Shown piece after piece: positions 29,670-40,544 of a stretch of DNA of 64,000 nt (positions within the stretch are counted from its first letter, which is position 1; every line of letters begins with the position of its first letter). Below the pieces are notes generated by a model that searched no databases, had not been told where the DNA came from, and was given only the letters and a program-made list of their open reading frames with translations. The stretch covers positions 310,001-374,000 of the forward strand of contig NZ_CP067377.1 in the NCBI RefSeq assembly GCF_019565455.1, given 5' to 3'. Origin of the DNA: Flavobacterium oreochromis. GTDB taxonomy: Bacteria > Bacteroidota > Bacteroidia > Flavobacteriales > Flavobacteriaceae. The position numbers and the translations under genes were made by a program.

Positions 29670-31283
29670 TCATTTGCTAATTTGTGTTGCTAATTTATGA
29701 CTTGACAAGGGCTTATGATTTTCTAAACCTTTAATAATTACTGTACTATTATCATGCGCTTCGTAATCATGTTTAAAATGTTCTAAACTTTCCATAACGG
29801 AATGGTCTACCAATTTTGTTCCTTTTAAATCAATGGTGATATTAAAGCCTGTAGGAATTTCTTCTAATTTTCTTTTAATCCCAAGGAAATTAGTAAAAAC
29901 AGCTGCTTTACTTATCTTAACATAATAATCATTCCCTTCAAAAGAAACTTCTGTTGGAGCTTTAAAGAATGAAGATATAGGCGTACCGTTTATAGCATGT
30001 ATAATCATTTTTAATAACATACCAGCCCCTATTCCTATCAATAAATCAGTAGCAAGAGTAAATACAATAGTCGTTAAGAAAATAGCTAATTGTTCTTTTC
30101 CTATTTCGAAAGTATGAATAAACTCTTTTGGATGCGCTAATTTATATCCTACCCCTATTAACATTGCTGCTAAAGCTGGTTTAGGAATCAAATCACTAAA
30201 CTTAACGGCTAAAAGTAAGAAAATTAAAATAAAAAATCCATGAAAAAAGTTAGCCCAACGGGTCTTACCTCCGTTATTTACATTCGCCGAAGAACGGGCA
30301 ACCTCAGAGATCATAGGTAACCCTCCTAAAACGCCTGCTACTATATTACCTAAACCAACTGCAATTAAATCTTTATTATAATCTGATTTTCGTTTAAAAG
30401 GATCCATCATATCAATAGCTTTTACAGTTAGTAAAGCTTCTAAACTACCTACTAAAGCAAACATAATAACGTATTTTACAAAGATTCCTATCTGTGATAA
30501 ACCACCAAAACTTACATTTATTGCTAAAGTATCTAATAAACCTTTCCCAAAATGTACCAAATATTTGGGAGTTCCTTTATCATCTAGTATATTTTGTAAA
30601 CCAAGTGCAAATGAAAGAGGTATTGCTACTACTAACACCACTAAAGCTGCGGGTATTTTTTTAACTAATGGATGCTTAATCATAGGCCATCCAAAAACAA
30701 TTACTAAACTTACTAAACCTACAAGCATTGCTGTTACATTAGGGTTCATTAAAGTATGTGGAATAGCACTTAATAATTCTAGTGGTTCTACCATAGGTTT
30801 TCTTTCTTCTGTTAATGGATTTTGACCTAGTAAAACGTGTATTTGTTTACTCATAATTATTAATCCAATAGCAGCTAACATACCATGTACAGCAGACAAA
30901 GGAAAGAAATCACTTAATTTTCCAAATTTTAAAACTCCAAATACTACTTGTAATACACCTGCTACTACAATTGCTCCTAATGCGTATTTCCAACCTTGTT
31001 CTCCACCACCAAACTCAGCTACAGCACCTGCTACAATGACTATTAATCCTGCAGCTGGTCCTTTAATTGTTAATTTTGACCCTGCAACTAAAGACACTAA
31101 CACACCTCCAACCATAGCAGTCACAAGACCATATATAGGTTGAAAATCAGATACTTGAGCAATCCCCATACTTAATGGTAACGCTAACAGAAACACTAAG
31201 AATCCTGATAATGCATCAGAAGAAAAATTTTCTTTTAATCCAGCTAATCCATCAGCTGGAATATTTAATTTATTTTTGCTCAT
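29670..31283 (-). CDS. SulP-family anion (bicarbonate/sulfate) transporter
   Basis: A 537-residue membrane protein. The N-terminal part (AGLKENFSSDALSGFLVFLLALP) and IKGPAAGLIVIVAGA match SulP transporters; about 12-14 membrane segments fill residues 20-430; a short STAS domain follows at about 440-537. SulP proteins linked to DabA/DabB or carbonic anhydrases are often bicarbonate carriers (BicA-like). It lies 18 nt after dabB, so a role in inorganic-carbon uptake is likely. Confidence 0.88.
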   Translation of the reverse strand: MSKNKLNIPADGLAGLKENFSSDALSGFLVFLLALPLSMGIAQVSDFQPIYGLVTAMVGGVLVSLVAGSKLTIKGPAAGLIVIVAGAVAEFGGGEQGWKYALGAIVVAGVLQVVFGVLKFGKLSDFFPLSAVHGMLAAIGLIIMSKQIHVLLGQNPLTEERKPMVEPLELLSAIPHTLMNPNVTAMLVGLVSLVIVFGWPMIKHPLVKKIPAALVVLVVAIPLSFALGLQNILDDKGTPKYLVHFGKGLLDTLAINVSFGGLSQIGIFVKYVIMFALVGSLEALLTVKAIDMMDPFKRKSDYNKDLIAVGLGNIVAGVLGGLPMISEVARSSANVNNGGKTRWANFFHGFFILIFLLLAVKFSDLIPKPALAAMLIGVGYKLAHPKEFIHTFEIGKEQLAIFLTTIVFTLATDLLIGIGAGMLLKMIIHAINGTPISSFFKAPTEVSFEGNDYYVKISKAAVFTNFLGIKRKLEEIPTGFNITIDLKGTKLVDHSVMESLEHFKHDYEAHDNSTVIIKGLENHKPLSSHKLATQISK

Positions 31284-31300
31284 ACTATATTTTTTTATTT

Positions 31301-33169
31301 CTAAGAAGATTTATACGGTAATTCATGATAGGTTTTTATGTGAGGTCCTAAAAACAAACGAGTATAAATACGAATACCCGCAATTCCAGACACTACGAAG
31401 CTACTAGCTATAAAAAAAGCTAGTACAACCTGATCACTTTCTATATGACTAAACAAAAGGTCTTCACCTATAAAAGTTGTTGTAATAGGGAATCCTGTTA
31501 CACCAAGAGCTGCAACTAAAAAGAAGAATGCAAATTTAGGATGTTCATATACATGTCCTAAATATTGATTTAATGATGTTTCATTTTCTATTTTATTTAA
31601 CTTCAGAAGTGCTATATAGCCTAAAACTCCAGCAATTATAATTCCTGTGAGATATAAAGAAACTTCATATAAATCAACTTTTTCATTAAATAAAATGGCC
31701 AAAACAATCCAAAAATGATTAAATATTATCAAAACCCAAGCTACAAAAGGGCTTTTTCGTTCTGAAAATGATTTAAAAACAGATATTAAACCAATAAAAG
31801 CAAAAAATTCAGGTAGTCTATGATTTATTTGATCAGATAATCTCGATTGACTATTTAATAATAATATACCTCCTATATAAACTGGCACAAAAAGAATAAA
31901 TGTTCTTTTAAGATTTAAGAAATTTAAAAGTTTACCTATAGACTTAAGAGGTTTCCATAAAAAGAAGTTTACTATTTTTTCTAGGTTAAACTCCTTTACA
32001 CTTAATATATAAAGCGCATATTCTAATCGTTTTGGCAAAGAGTCTTCAAATGTATGCTCTACTGGTTCATAATGGTAAAATTGCTCTCTTATTAAATAAC
32101 TTACAACTGAAGGGGAAACTAAAAGCTGATATGTTCTTAAAAAAGCATTACCTGCAAAATGTAATAGAGCTAAATTATCAAAACCAAGTGCTATTTCTAT
32201 AAAAATCAATCCTATTTGAGAAATAGAACTATATGCGATCTGACTTTTAACAGAAGATTGTACGCGAGCCATAAAAGTTGCTACCAAACTAGTCAATACT
32301 CCCATTACAACAATAGCAATTCGCAATGAAGTTTGATGCTCCCAAAAAGGATGTGTGCGTAACATTAAGAATACACCTAAATGTACAGATAAAGATCCAT
32401 AAAAAATTGCACTTGATGGTGTAGGTCCTTCCATTGCACGAGGTAACCAAGAGGAAAAAGGAACCTGAGCTGATTTAACAGCGGCTGCACATACTAAACA
32501 TAAGCCAATAAAAACACCAATAAACGAATGCGTTTGAAGATGTTCACTTACTAACTCATAATTGTGCATCTTCATAAAGGTAATATTCTCATGGAATAAA
32601 TGATGACTTGCCCACATAGCTAACAATAAACCAACATCTCCAATACGATAAATAGAAAATACCTTAAACGCATTCTTTACAGGCAAATAACGTTCTCTAT
32701 AAAATGCAATCAATAAAAAAGATGAAATCCCGATAATTTCCCATCCTATAAATAAAGTTTCAAAATTTCCTGATAAAACAGCTAAATTATACCCAAAAAG
32801 AAAAATAAAACAGTCATAAAAAAACGTTTATATCCTTTTTCTCTGTGCAAATAATAACGACTGTAAGTAGTAACCATAGAAATTAAAAGGGCACCTACAA
32901 ACAAGTAAACTGCTGTTACTTTGTCAAAAAGAAATCTATAAAAAACTCATAATGATTTGTTTTCACCAAGCTAACCTCAAAAAGATTGAAAGGTTTTGCT
33001 CCTTTTAGTCCCCAATAAAATAAAAATATAGTTAACGCTAATAATTGAATTAAAACTGTACTTAAAGCAGTCCGAGATAACCACGATTCTTTTTTTCAGG
33101 TAACCAAAAACTAATAAAAAAACCAGCAAAAGGAATTAACACAAATGCTATTAAAATTTCATTCCACAT
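31301..33169 (-). CDS. dabB: DabB-type proton-channel subunit (NuoL/MrpA-like), frameshifted
   Basis: About 623 residues after three T bases are restored (around 33090, 32931 and 32795). It is a NuoL-like protein with many membrane helices; the core has GDVGLLLAMWA, KSAQVPFSSWLPRAMEGPTPSSA and the Lys/Glu residues of antiporter-type proton channels. DabB partners DabA in the energised inorganic-carbon pump: DabB passes cations inward to drive directional CO2 hydration. It starts 12 nt after the dabA stop. Confidence 0.9.
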
Positions 33170-33180
33170 ATCCTTAGCTT

Positions 33181-35669
33181 TTATTTAATGATACCCACTT
33201 TCAAATTATCCATACTAGTTTGTGTGTATTGAAGTATATTATCAATATTTCCTAGTGTTACTTCTATTGGTTTATACAACTCAAAGTTTCCTTTAACAAA
33301 TCGAAAAAGTTGTTTAGTTTCTGGATGAAATACAACTAGATTAACCCATTCGTTATAAAACCATTCATAAGTTGCTGGATTTTTAGTAATAGCATACTGA
33401 ACTACTTCTGGAAAATGTTCAACTATTACTAATAATCGAACAGGATCGTGTACTTCTATCATTTGATTAGGTAATCCAGGACGTAAATCTCCATCAATAC
33501 CGTTAGCAACTCCTATTAACCCCATGACATTATGAGGTAGTTTAGAACCAGCTCCTAATTTGTGATTATCTACTCTAGAAAAATAATACTCTAGATTAAT
33601 ACCACCTCCTACTGGTGCTACTGCATTTAATATACCAGCCAAATAATCGCCCTTAGGGTCTACTTGATAATCAAATGAATTAAGAAAAGAACGTCTATCT
33701 AAGAACAATTGTTCAGAGACTGTTCTCCTCCCTACTATACACATAGCATTAGTAGCATGATTTAATTCCGGACGTGGTTCAAACAAAGAAACAGAACGGA
33801 GTTTAACAGACTCATGTACTTTCTTTAAGTCATCCGATTTAGTAATAATTTCAAAACGACGAGAACGTTCTACCGCATTTTTATCTAAAGCTCTTTCAAA
33901 GGTTTTCTTATTTTTAGTGTGGATTAATAAATTCGTTTCCGTCAATATTTTCTCATCATAAAACTCAATTTCGTCACGAGTTGTATCATGCAATGCTGGT
34001 AAGAACTGAGTTGTATTTGGAATATTTATACCCTTTTTTAACAAAAGAGCTCTTACTTCTGGATGGTTAGCGGCAAAACATAATACTTTAGCATTTACAG
34101 AACTAGGTCTTCCACTACAAGCACCACAATCATAACCTGCAAAATGTGTATTATTTACACTAGTAGCTCCATGCCCTACTACATAAACTATAGGGGCAAA
34201 ATCTTTTACAAGCCCTATAGATCTAAACAATCCTTCTACACGAGTAGTCATTTCTTCTACTGTAAAGCCTACTTGTAATCCATCTTGTTGTAAACCATTT
34301 TCATTTTCAATCACTAATTGTGATTTTTTATTCAAGTGTTTAAAAGAAGCCGAAGTTGCAGGCGTTATTGCAGGTTTAAAAATATTTAAGAATAATTTAA
34401 AAGCTGATGCAAAGCCTAATGACTGGCTAATTAACCAACCAAACAATAAGGAATGAGTATGTTTATGATAATGAAGATCCGTAGCATGTTTTTTCTTTCT
34501 TGGTAATTCTTTTACCAAATATTTTGGTGTTACTGGAGCAGGGCAAAGTTTTGTAAAAAATTTACCTTCTATAGGCTGATAAAAAAACTCAAAATTAAAA
34601 AATGCTGCTGTACCAAAAGTTTGCGCATTAGAATCTTCTTCTTCTATATATCGTCTAAGCGAGCACTCTCTATCATCCATACAAAACATTGCCTGAAAAC
34701 TAGTTTGCTCCTTACGCATCATTTCTGCATTGGTTTGTTGTATTCCTAATAGCGCTTGATTATAAAAGCTCCATTCAAAAGCCTCTTGCCATATAGATAA
34801 TACTTCAAAATATTCTGAATATTCTGGAACAGAAAAAATATTTTCGGGTACTTCATGTAAATTATGAGCAATGGGTTTCCAATTTTCACCGAATTTTTGA
34901 TCTAAAACATCTATTTCTAATAACAGTTCAAACTTAATCAGTTCTTGTAATGTAATAGTTTTTTTAGCTAATAATGAAACGGGATTCTGCTCTAATGTTG
35001 CAACCATTCCACTCCATCCTGGATGTGAAAACTGTTGATCAAATAAGTAGTGTGTATAATAGGCTTCATTACCTACAACAATATGTAATAATTCTTCTAT
35101 GCTCACCTCTTTTTGCAATAATGCTTTTGCTCTTGGTGTCTTAAAGAATCCTGTAATTCCATTTTTATCTAACTCTCTTATAGAGGCTAAAAAACCTTTA
35201 TCATGAACTGGAAAAGACCAAACTGAAATTCCTTGATCTAAATAACTACACAATACTCTAAATAAGATACCATGCGTTGCTTTATCCAAATTCATAGCAT
35301 AGTGCTGTTTCCATAAAGAACGAACACGACCTATTTTAGAAGACAAAGATTCATCATATATCTCGTTTAATACTTTGTGTTGCCATAATTGATAAGAATA
35401 TTCTAGCTTGCGTTCGTACAATACTTTATCTAAAATTGCTTTAGGTATTTCACCATTAGCATATTTCGCTCTGAATTCTGCCAATGACAAATAGGTTTTA
35501 TATCCAAATACTACGGAAGCTTGATGCAAAGCATCGAAAAAGATTGTTTTTGAAACGCATGCAAAGTATTATGATGCACAAAGTCTTTTAACGGATTTTG
35601 TGCAGGCAAATAATGCGATAACTCGTGAAGTACATCATGCTCCACGAATTGCTGATTCGTTAAATTCAT
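33181..35669 (-). CDS. dabA: DabA (DUF2309/UPF0753) inorganic-carbon pump subunit, frameshifted
   Basis: 829 residues after one T is restored near 35550 ([12 protein letters not shown]); the true start is at 35669. The zinc site resembles a buried beta-carbonic anhydrase: [10 protein letters not shown] gives the Cys and the Asp-x-Arg dyad, and GHGATSVNN with YDCGACSG gives the His and second Cys. DabA forms a membrane-bound complex with DabB that makes bicarbonate from CO2 in one direction. It heads the operon dabA-dabB-sulP-DUF2490, with an inverted repeat upstream at 35702-35717. Confidence 0.93.
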
Positions 35670-35701
35670 TTTGGGGAAATATTTAATTAATACCTCATTT
35701 T

Positions 35702-35717
35702 TGATGTAAATACATCA
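35702..35717. promoter_or_regulatory. Candidate operator palindrome upstream of dabA
   Basis: TGATGTA-AA-TACATCA, a perfect 7-bp inverted repeat with a 2-nt spacer, lies 33 nt upstream of the dabA start in a 60-nt gap. It is suited to bind a dimeric regulator, but no regulator gene is nearby and chance cannot be excluded in AT-rich DNA. Confidence 0.35.
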
Positions 35718-35730
35718 TTTAGGGAATTAA

Positions 35731-36126
35731 TTAAACTAGATCATACTTCCAATTACAGTAGAGTATGTAAAGAGGCTGGTTATAGATAAGTCTTAAACTC
35801 TTATAACCAATTATGTTTAAAGATTTTTTAAATAAAAGTAATTGAAGGGCAAAAACAAAATCTTTAGACGAAATAAACTCTTCTATACTATCATCTTCAA
35901 GATCAAGTTCTGCTAATTCTTCATCTTCATCATCTAGATTTTGATTAATAGAGAGGATCTTAGATTTAGCTGGACTCTCCTTTTCTATTTTTACTGGAAT
36001 TTTTGAAAAACTCTCTACATTACAGTAACTTTTTCCAGAAATCGAAAACAACAATAAAATGGCTAAGAGAAATGAAAAACATCCTCTTTTTTCAAAAGCT
36101 ATTTTATTATTTAACAATTTAAACAT
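35731..36126 (-). CDS. Small exported acidic protein, unknown
   Basis: A 131-residue protein: a basic N terminus, a hydrophobic signal or anchor (FLLAILLLFSISG), a strongly acidic stretch at about 65-85 (DDEDEELAELDLEDD), then a hydrophobic C-terminal part with LLLFKKSLNIIGYK and NQPLYILY. It follows the DedA gene in the same direction and lies before dabA. A protein of similar layout is encoded at 39922-40215 before the second SulP gene. No function is recognised. Confidence 0.6.
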   Translation of the reverse strand: MFKLLNNKIAFEKRGCFSFLLAILLLFSISGKSYCNVESFSKIPVKIEKESPAKSKILSINQNLDDEDEELAELDLEDDSIEEFISSKDFVFALQLLLFKKSLNIIGYKSLRLIYNQPLYILYCNWKYDLV

Positions 36127-36173
36127 CCGATTTCGTTAGCTTAATTTTATAGCAAACAAACTTATGCAATTTT

Positions 36174-36850
36174 TTATTCAATATGTGCTTTCTTTTTAAA
36201 TATTTTCCATAAAACAGGAAATGTAGTAAAGGCTACGATTGCTATTACTATAATTTCTATGTAATGTTTTAAATCAATCCCAAAGCTTTGTAAAAACAAA
36301 GCGTGAAGATAATGGCCTGCAAAAATCATGGAAAAAGCCCATAAAAAAGACCCTACTATATTATAAAACATAAATTTCTTTTTATCCATTTGAACGATTC
36401 CAGCTACTACAGGTGCAAATGTTCTAACAATTGGCAAGAAACGGGCAAATACAATTGCACGATTACCATATTTATCAAAAAAATCTTTCGCTTGATATAA
36501 ATATTTTTTCTTAAAAAGAATGTATCTTTTTGATTGTATAAATAATTTCCACTTTTAGCACCAAACCAATAGCCTGCCATGTTCCCTATAACTCCCATAA
36601 GTCCAACTAAGAAAGCAAAAACAGTAACATTCATAAAATCATTTCCTAAAGAAATTTGACTCATCAATGTTTCGCTATAAATTCCTGCAAGGAAAAGTAA
36701 GCTATCACCTGGTAAAAAGAAACCCGCTAATAATCCTGTTTCCGCAAAAACAATAAATAAAACTACAATTAATCCTATTTTAATTCCACCAAACTCCAAT
36801 AAAATATAGAATTCAGGATTTAATAATTGCAACCAATTGAAATCTTTCAT
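36174..36850 (-). CDS. DedA-family membrane protein (VTT domain), frameshifted
   Basis: About 225 residues after one base is restored in the run near 36513. It shows the DedA pattern: FAETGLLAGFFLPGDSLLFLAG, then ARFLPIVRTFAPVVAG (the conserved R-x-x-P-x-x-R-x-x-x-P region) and several membrane segments. DedA proteins flip lipid carriers (undecaprenyl phosphate, phosphatidylethanolamine) and affect proton homeostasis. Placement between carbonic anhydrase and Dab genes is curious and may reflect pH balance. Confidence 0.87.
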
Positions 36851-36868
36851 AAAACTTTAAACCTTTAA

Positions 36869-36904
36869 AAGGGCGAAGGTACTATTTTTAGTACAATCAC
36901 CCTT
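36869..36904 (-). terminator. Imperfect hairpin after the carbonic anhydrase operon
   Basis: AAGGGcGaagGTACTA pairs imperfectly with TAGTACaatcaCCCTT across a 4-nt loop; on the minus strand it is followed by a short T-rich stretch. It may end the sulP-can-can transcript. Confidence 0.4.
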
Positions 36905-36934
36905 ATTTTATTCATTAAATTAATCATAAAATGA

Positions 36935-37570
36935 TTAAACATCTAATTGATACATTTCATGTAAATCAGAATTAGAAGAAAAGTTAACTTGCAAATCAGT
37001 TACATATCCTGAATTTAAACCATATACCCAACCATGTAAATATAACTCCTGTCCATTTTTCCAGGCTGTTTGTACAATTGAAGTTTTGGCTAAATTTAGA
37101 ACTTGTTCCTTAACATTTAGTTCTACAAATTTATTAAACCGCTCTTCTTCATTTTCTATAGAGTTAAGTTTTTCTTTGTTAAAACGATAAATATCTTTAA
37201 TATGTCTAATCCAGTTATCTATGACACCAAAAGAACTATTTCCCATAGCTGCTTTTACTCCTCCACATCCATAATGACCACAGACAATCACATGACGTAC
37301 TTTTAATACATTAACCGCATAATCTAATACGCTCAACATATTCATATCTGTATGTACTACCATATTAGCTATATTACGATGAACAAAAACTTCTCCTGCT
37401 TTTGTACCTGTAATTTCATTAGCAGGCACTCGACTATCCGAACACCCTATCCACAATAAAGGCGGATTTTGTCCTTGGGCTAAGTCTTTAAAGAAATTAG
37501 GGTCTTGATTTAATTTTGTATCTACCCATTTTTTATTATTATCTAGTAAACTTTTATAAAAATCACTCAT
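36935..37570 (-). CDS. Beta-carbonic anhydrase
   Basis: A 211-residue cytoplasmic enzyme. Zinc ligands Cys43 (IGCSDSR, with the Asp45-Arg47 dyad), His99 and Cys102 (VCGHYGCGG) are all present. It interconverts CO2 and bicarbonate. It follows a second, different carbonic anhydrase gene by 4 nt, in an operon with a SulP transporter. Confidence 0.94.
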   Translation of the reverse strand: MSDFYKSLLDNNKKWVDTKLNQDPNFFKDLAQGQNPPLLWIGCSDSRVPANEITGTKAGEVFVHRNIANMVVHTDMNMLSVLDYAVNVLKVRHVIVCGHYGCGGVKAAMGNSSFGVIDNWIRHIKDIYRFNKEKLNSIENEEERFNKFVELNVKEQVLNLAKTSIVQTAWKNGQELYLHGWVYGLNSGYVTDLQVNFSSNSDLHEMYQLDV

Positions 37571-37574
37571 TTTC

Positions 37575-38258
37575 TTATTTAATTAATTCTTTTAGATTAA
37601 AATTAACCTCTAAATCTGATTTGATAAAAATGCAGTCTTTATAAAATTCTACCAAACCAGTTTCTATATTATACATTGCTCCTACAATTCCTATTTCTCC
37701 ATTTTCAACCATCTGTTTTAAAATATAACTCTTTTGTAGAATGGATTTCACCGTTCTCTTTACATTAATCTGCGCTACATTTTCAACAAATTCACTATTC
37801 TTAGAAGTTCTATTTTCTTTTGTTGTTTGTTCTTCATAAACAGCTGGCTGTAATTTAGAGAGTAATTCAGTTAAATTTCCCATTTCCACATGATCACAAG
37901 CTCCTTTTACAGCCCCGCATTTACTATGGCCTAGAACCACTATTAGTTTAGAACCTGCTATTTTACAAGCAAACTCCATACTTCCTAAAATATCAGTATT
38001 AACAACATTTCCTGCAATTCTCACAGAAAAAACATCACCTAAACCTTGATCAAAAATTAACTCGGCAGAAGTACGACTATCTATACAACTTAAAATAGTT
38101 GCAAAGGGCCATTGTCCGTCCCGTGTATCATTAACCTGTTCTAATAAATTTCTATGAAGTTTTAAATTATTTACAAATCGTTCATTTCCTTCTTTTAATA
38201 TTTCTAATGCTTTATTAGGACTTATTTGAGCTTGTATTTCTTTATTTAGAGTTCTCAT
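37575..38258 (-). CDS. Beta-carbonic anhydrase (second type)
   Basis: A 227-residue enzyme with zinc ligands Cys58 (LSCIDSR, Asp60-Arg62 dyad), His111 and Cys114 (LGHSKCGAVKGA). It is of a different subgroup from its neighbour: the N-terminal ALEILKEGNERFV and the insertion around 120-155 are typical of the SulP-linked class. The start is 2 nt after the SulP stop, so transporter and enzyme are coupled, in line with bicarbonate handling at the membrane. Confidence 0.94.
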   Translation of the reverse strand: MRTLNKEIQAQISPNKALEILKEGNERFVNNLKLHRNLLEQVNDTRDGQWPFATILSCIDSRTSAELIFDQGLGDVFSVRIAGNVVNTDILGSMEFACKIAGSKLIVVLGHSKCGAVKGACDHVEMGNLTELLSKLQPAVYEEQTTKENRTSKNSEFVENVAQINVKRTVKSILQKSYILKQMVENGEIGIVGAMYNIETGLVEFYKDCIFIKSDLEVNFNLKELIK

Positions 38259-38260
38259 TA

Positions 38261-39862
38261 CTATTTAATGCTATGTTTCACATAAATATGCTTATCTTCT
38301 TCTCCTGTATTTTCTAGTTCATATCCTTCTTTAAAACCAACTAGCTTTACTTGAATGTTTTCTTCTTTAGCTCTGATATTTTTAAACTCTTTAATCAAAT
38401 CTAATACATCATGTGCTATATAAACAGTATCAGAAGCATTAATAACTACAGAAGAATTTTCAGGAATGGAAGCAAGAGAAACTTTAATAGCTGCTTTGTT
38501 TAAAAAGGAAACTTCTTGTGCTAAATCAATATGAATAAGATCTCCTTCAGTATAATTTTCTCTTCTAAAATTATATGCTCGTTGCATATTCCCTTTTAAA
38601 ATAAAAATGATGCTTATAACTAAACCTAATGCAACTCCTTTTAATAAATCTGTAAATACAACACAAATCATAGTCGCAATAAAAGGTATGAATTGATATT
38701 TCCCTCTTTCATAAAAATGTTTAATGACTTTAGGATTTGCTAACTTGTACCCTACTAGGAGTAACACAGCAGCTAATGTTGCCAATGGAATCATATTCAA
38801 AATAGAGGGAATTAGAATAGCACAAACAATTAATAAAACACCGTGAAAAATAGCAGCCATTTTAGTTTGAGCTCCTGCATCAGCATTAGCCGTTGTACGG
38901 ACTACTACAGAAGTCATAGGTAATCCTCCTAAAAGCGCACTAACAAGATTGCCAATTCCTTGTGCCTTTAACTCATTATTAGTATCTGTATAGCGTTTAT
39001 GCTTATCCATCCGATCAGCCGCTTCTATACACAATAAGGTTTCTATAGAAGCTACAACGGCAATTGTAACACCTACCATCCAAACTTTTTGATTAGTAAA
39101 TTGTGAGAAATCAGGTAATATAAAACTATCTTTAAACTCTCCAAATGACTTAGGCACAGGTAATTTTACCAAATGACCATCTAGAACGGCTAAGGGAGAT
39201 TCTGATATTACAAAAATATAATTCAATATAATCCCTACTAATACAGCTACTAAAGCGGGAGGAAGTAATTTTAATTTTTTTAAAAAAGAGATCTTGGGCC
39301 ACAAAATCAAAATAAGCAACGAAATAACGGCTATTAGAGTAGCTCCTAAATGTATGTTTCCTATAACAGAAAACAATTCTGAAAAAGTATTTTCCCCATC
39401 AGGCTGTAAAAAAGCGAGATCTCCCTCGTAATCTTTATCATAACCAAAAGCGTGAGGCAATTGTTTTAAAAAAATAATAACACCTATACCTCCTAACATC
39501 CCTTCAATTACATTATTAGGAAAGTAATTAGAAATGGCTCCTGCTTTTAAGAATCCTAAAATTATTTGAATAAGACCTGCAATAAAAACCGCTAATAAAA
39601 AAACATTAAAACCTCCTAAATCTGTTTTTGCAGTTAGGATAATTGCTGTAAGTCCAGCAGCGGGGCCAGAAACAGACAAATGTGAATTACTTAAATACCC
39701 TACTACTATCCCACCTACTACTCCTGAAATAATACCTGCAAAAAGAGGCGCTCCAGAAGCTAATGCAATACCTAAACACAAAGGTAATGCAACTAAAAAA
39801 ACCACAAGTCCTGCTGGCAAATCAGAACCAAGGTTTCCAAAAATATTTACTTTTTTTGTCAT
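38261..39862 (-). CDS. SulP-family transporter linked to carbonic anhydrases
   Basis: A 533-residue SulP transporter: NLGSDLPAGLVVFLVALPLCLG, LSVSGPAAGLTAIILTA, about 12 membrane helices and a short C-terminal STAS-like tail (about 440-533). It shares the opening and SGPAAGL motifs with the SulP at 29670-31283 but is clearly a distinct paralogue. Direct linkage to two beta-carbonic anhydrases points to bicarbonate as substrate. Confidence 0.9.
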   Translation of the reverse strand: MTKKVNIFGNLGSDLPAGLVVFLVALPLCLGIALASGAPLFAGIISGVVGGIVVGYLSNSHLSVSGPAAGLTAIILTAKTDLGGFNVFLLAVFIAGLIQIILGFLKAGAISNYFPNNVIEGMLGGIGVIIFLKQLPHAFGYDKDYEGDLAFLQPDGENTFSELFSVIGNIHLGATLIAVISLLILILWPKISFLKKLKLLPPALVAVLVGIILNYIFVISESPLAVLDGHLVKLPVPKSFGEFKDSFILPDFSQFTNQKVWMVGVTIAVVASIETLLCIEAADRMDKHKRYTDTNNELKAQGIGNLVSALLGGLPMTSVVVRTTANADAGAQTKMAAIFHGVLLIVCAILIPSILNMIPLATLAAVLLLVGYKLANPKVIKHFYERGKYQFIPFIATMICVVFTDLLKGVALGLVISIIFILKGNMQRAYNFRRENYTEGDLIHIDLAQEVSFLNKAAIKVSLASIPENSSVVINASDTVYIAHDVLDLIKEFKNIRAKEENIQVKLVGFKEGYELENTGEEDKHIYVKHSIK

Positions 39863-39921
39863 CCTAATTTAATTTAAATCCATAAAAATATGAGCACAAA
39901 AGCACTCATCATCAAAATGAT

Positions 39922-40215
39922 TTAAACTAATTTTGGAGGTGTATAGTGAAGTAATAAATGAGCTAAATAATCTTTTAACAAATAAATAGAATTGTTTGTT
40001 CTCTCCTTTTTAGTAAGAATTACTAACTCATTTGTAAGGGAAACAAAAAGAAATTCCATTTTAACTTCTTTTGTTTCTTTTGAATCTTCATTGTCTTCTT
40101 CAAGCAATAACCAAGAGACTTTACTCTCTTTTTCATTCTCTATCAAAATTATAATACTTGGCAGAAATTGAAAAGAAAGAAAAGAAAACAACAATATGCT
40201 TGTTAAAAACTTCAT
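39922..40215 (-). CDS. Small exported acidic protein upstream of SulP
   Basis: A 97-residue protein with an N-terminal hydrophobic signal (LTSILLFSFLSFQFLPSI), an acidic segment at about 37-52 (EEDNEDSKETKE) and a C-terminal end DYLAHLLLHYTPPKLV. The layout (signal, acid stretch, aromatic C terminus) resembles the 131-residue protein at 35731. It is the first gene of the SulP/carbonic anhydrase operon. No function is recognised. Confidence 0.6.
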   Translation of the reverse strand: MKFLTSILLFSFLSFQFLPSIIILIENEKESKVSWLLLEEDNEDSKETKEVKMEFLFVSLTNELVILTKKERTNNSIYLLKDYLAHLLLHYTPPKLV

Positions 40216-40425
40216 TAGACGAAGTTAACATTTTAATATCTGAGAACAAATAATGATAAAGTTTTTTAACAAAAAATATAGAACCTTTTATGTATAACAC
40301 ATCTTCTTACTATATAATTTTCTTTGTTTAGACAAAACAGTAAACAAGTCATTTACTATATTTATCATAGGAATTTATTAAACCTATAGGGAAGAATATT
40401 AACCAAACTGGAGTTTATAAAACAC
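40216..40425. other. Non-coding gap, no supported gene
   Basis: AT-rich sequence upstream of the SulP operon. It should hold the promoter of the small acidic protein gene; I see no clear TAnnTTTG box with a matching -33 element and no gene. Confidence 0.5.
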
Positions 40426-40463
40426 AAAAACAGATATTAAGTTATGTCATAATATCTGTTTTT
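40426..40463 (-). terminator. Terminator of the alpha-carbonic anhydrase gene
   Basis: A perfect 14-bp inverted repeat AAAAACAGATATTA / TAATATCTGTTTTT with a 10-nt loop and U-run on either strand, about 80 nt after the stop of the alpha-carbonic anhydrase gene. Confidence 0.85.
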
Positions 40464-40544
40464 TATTATATTAACAGCTAAAAATAGATTCTCTTGTTTT
40501 AAAGCGATAAAGGAAAAACAAAATTTTATCTATACTATCATTTT

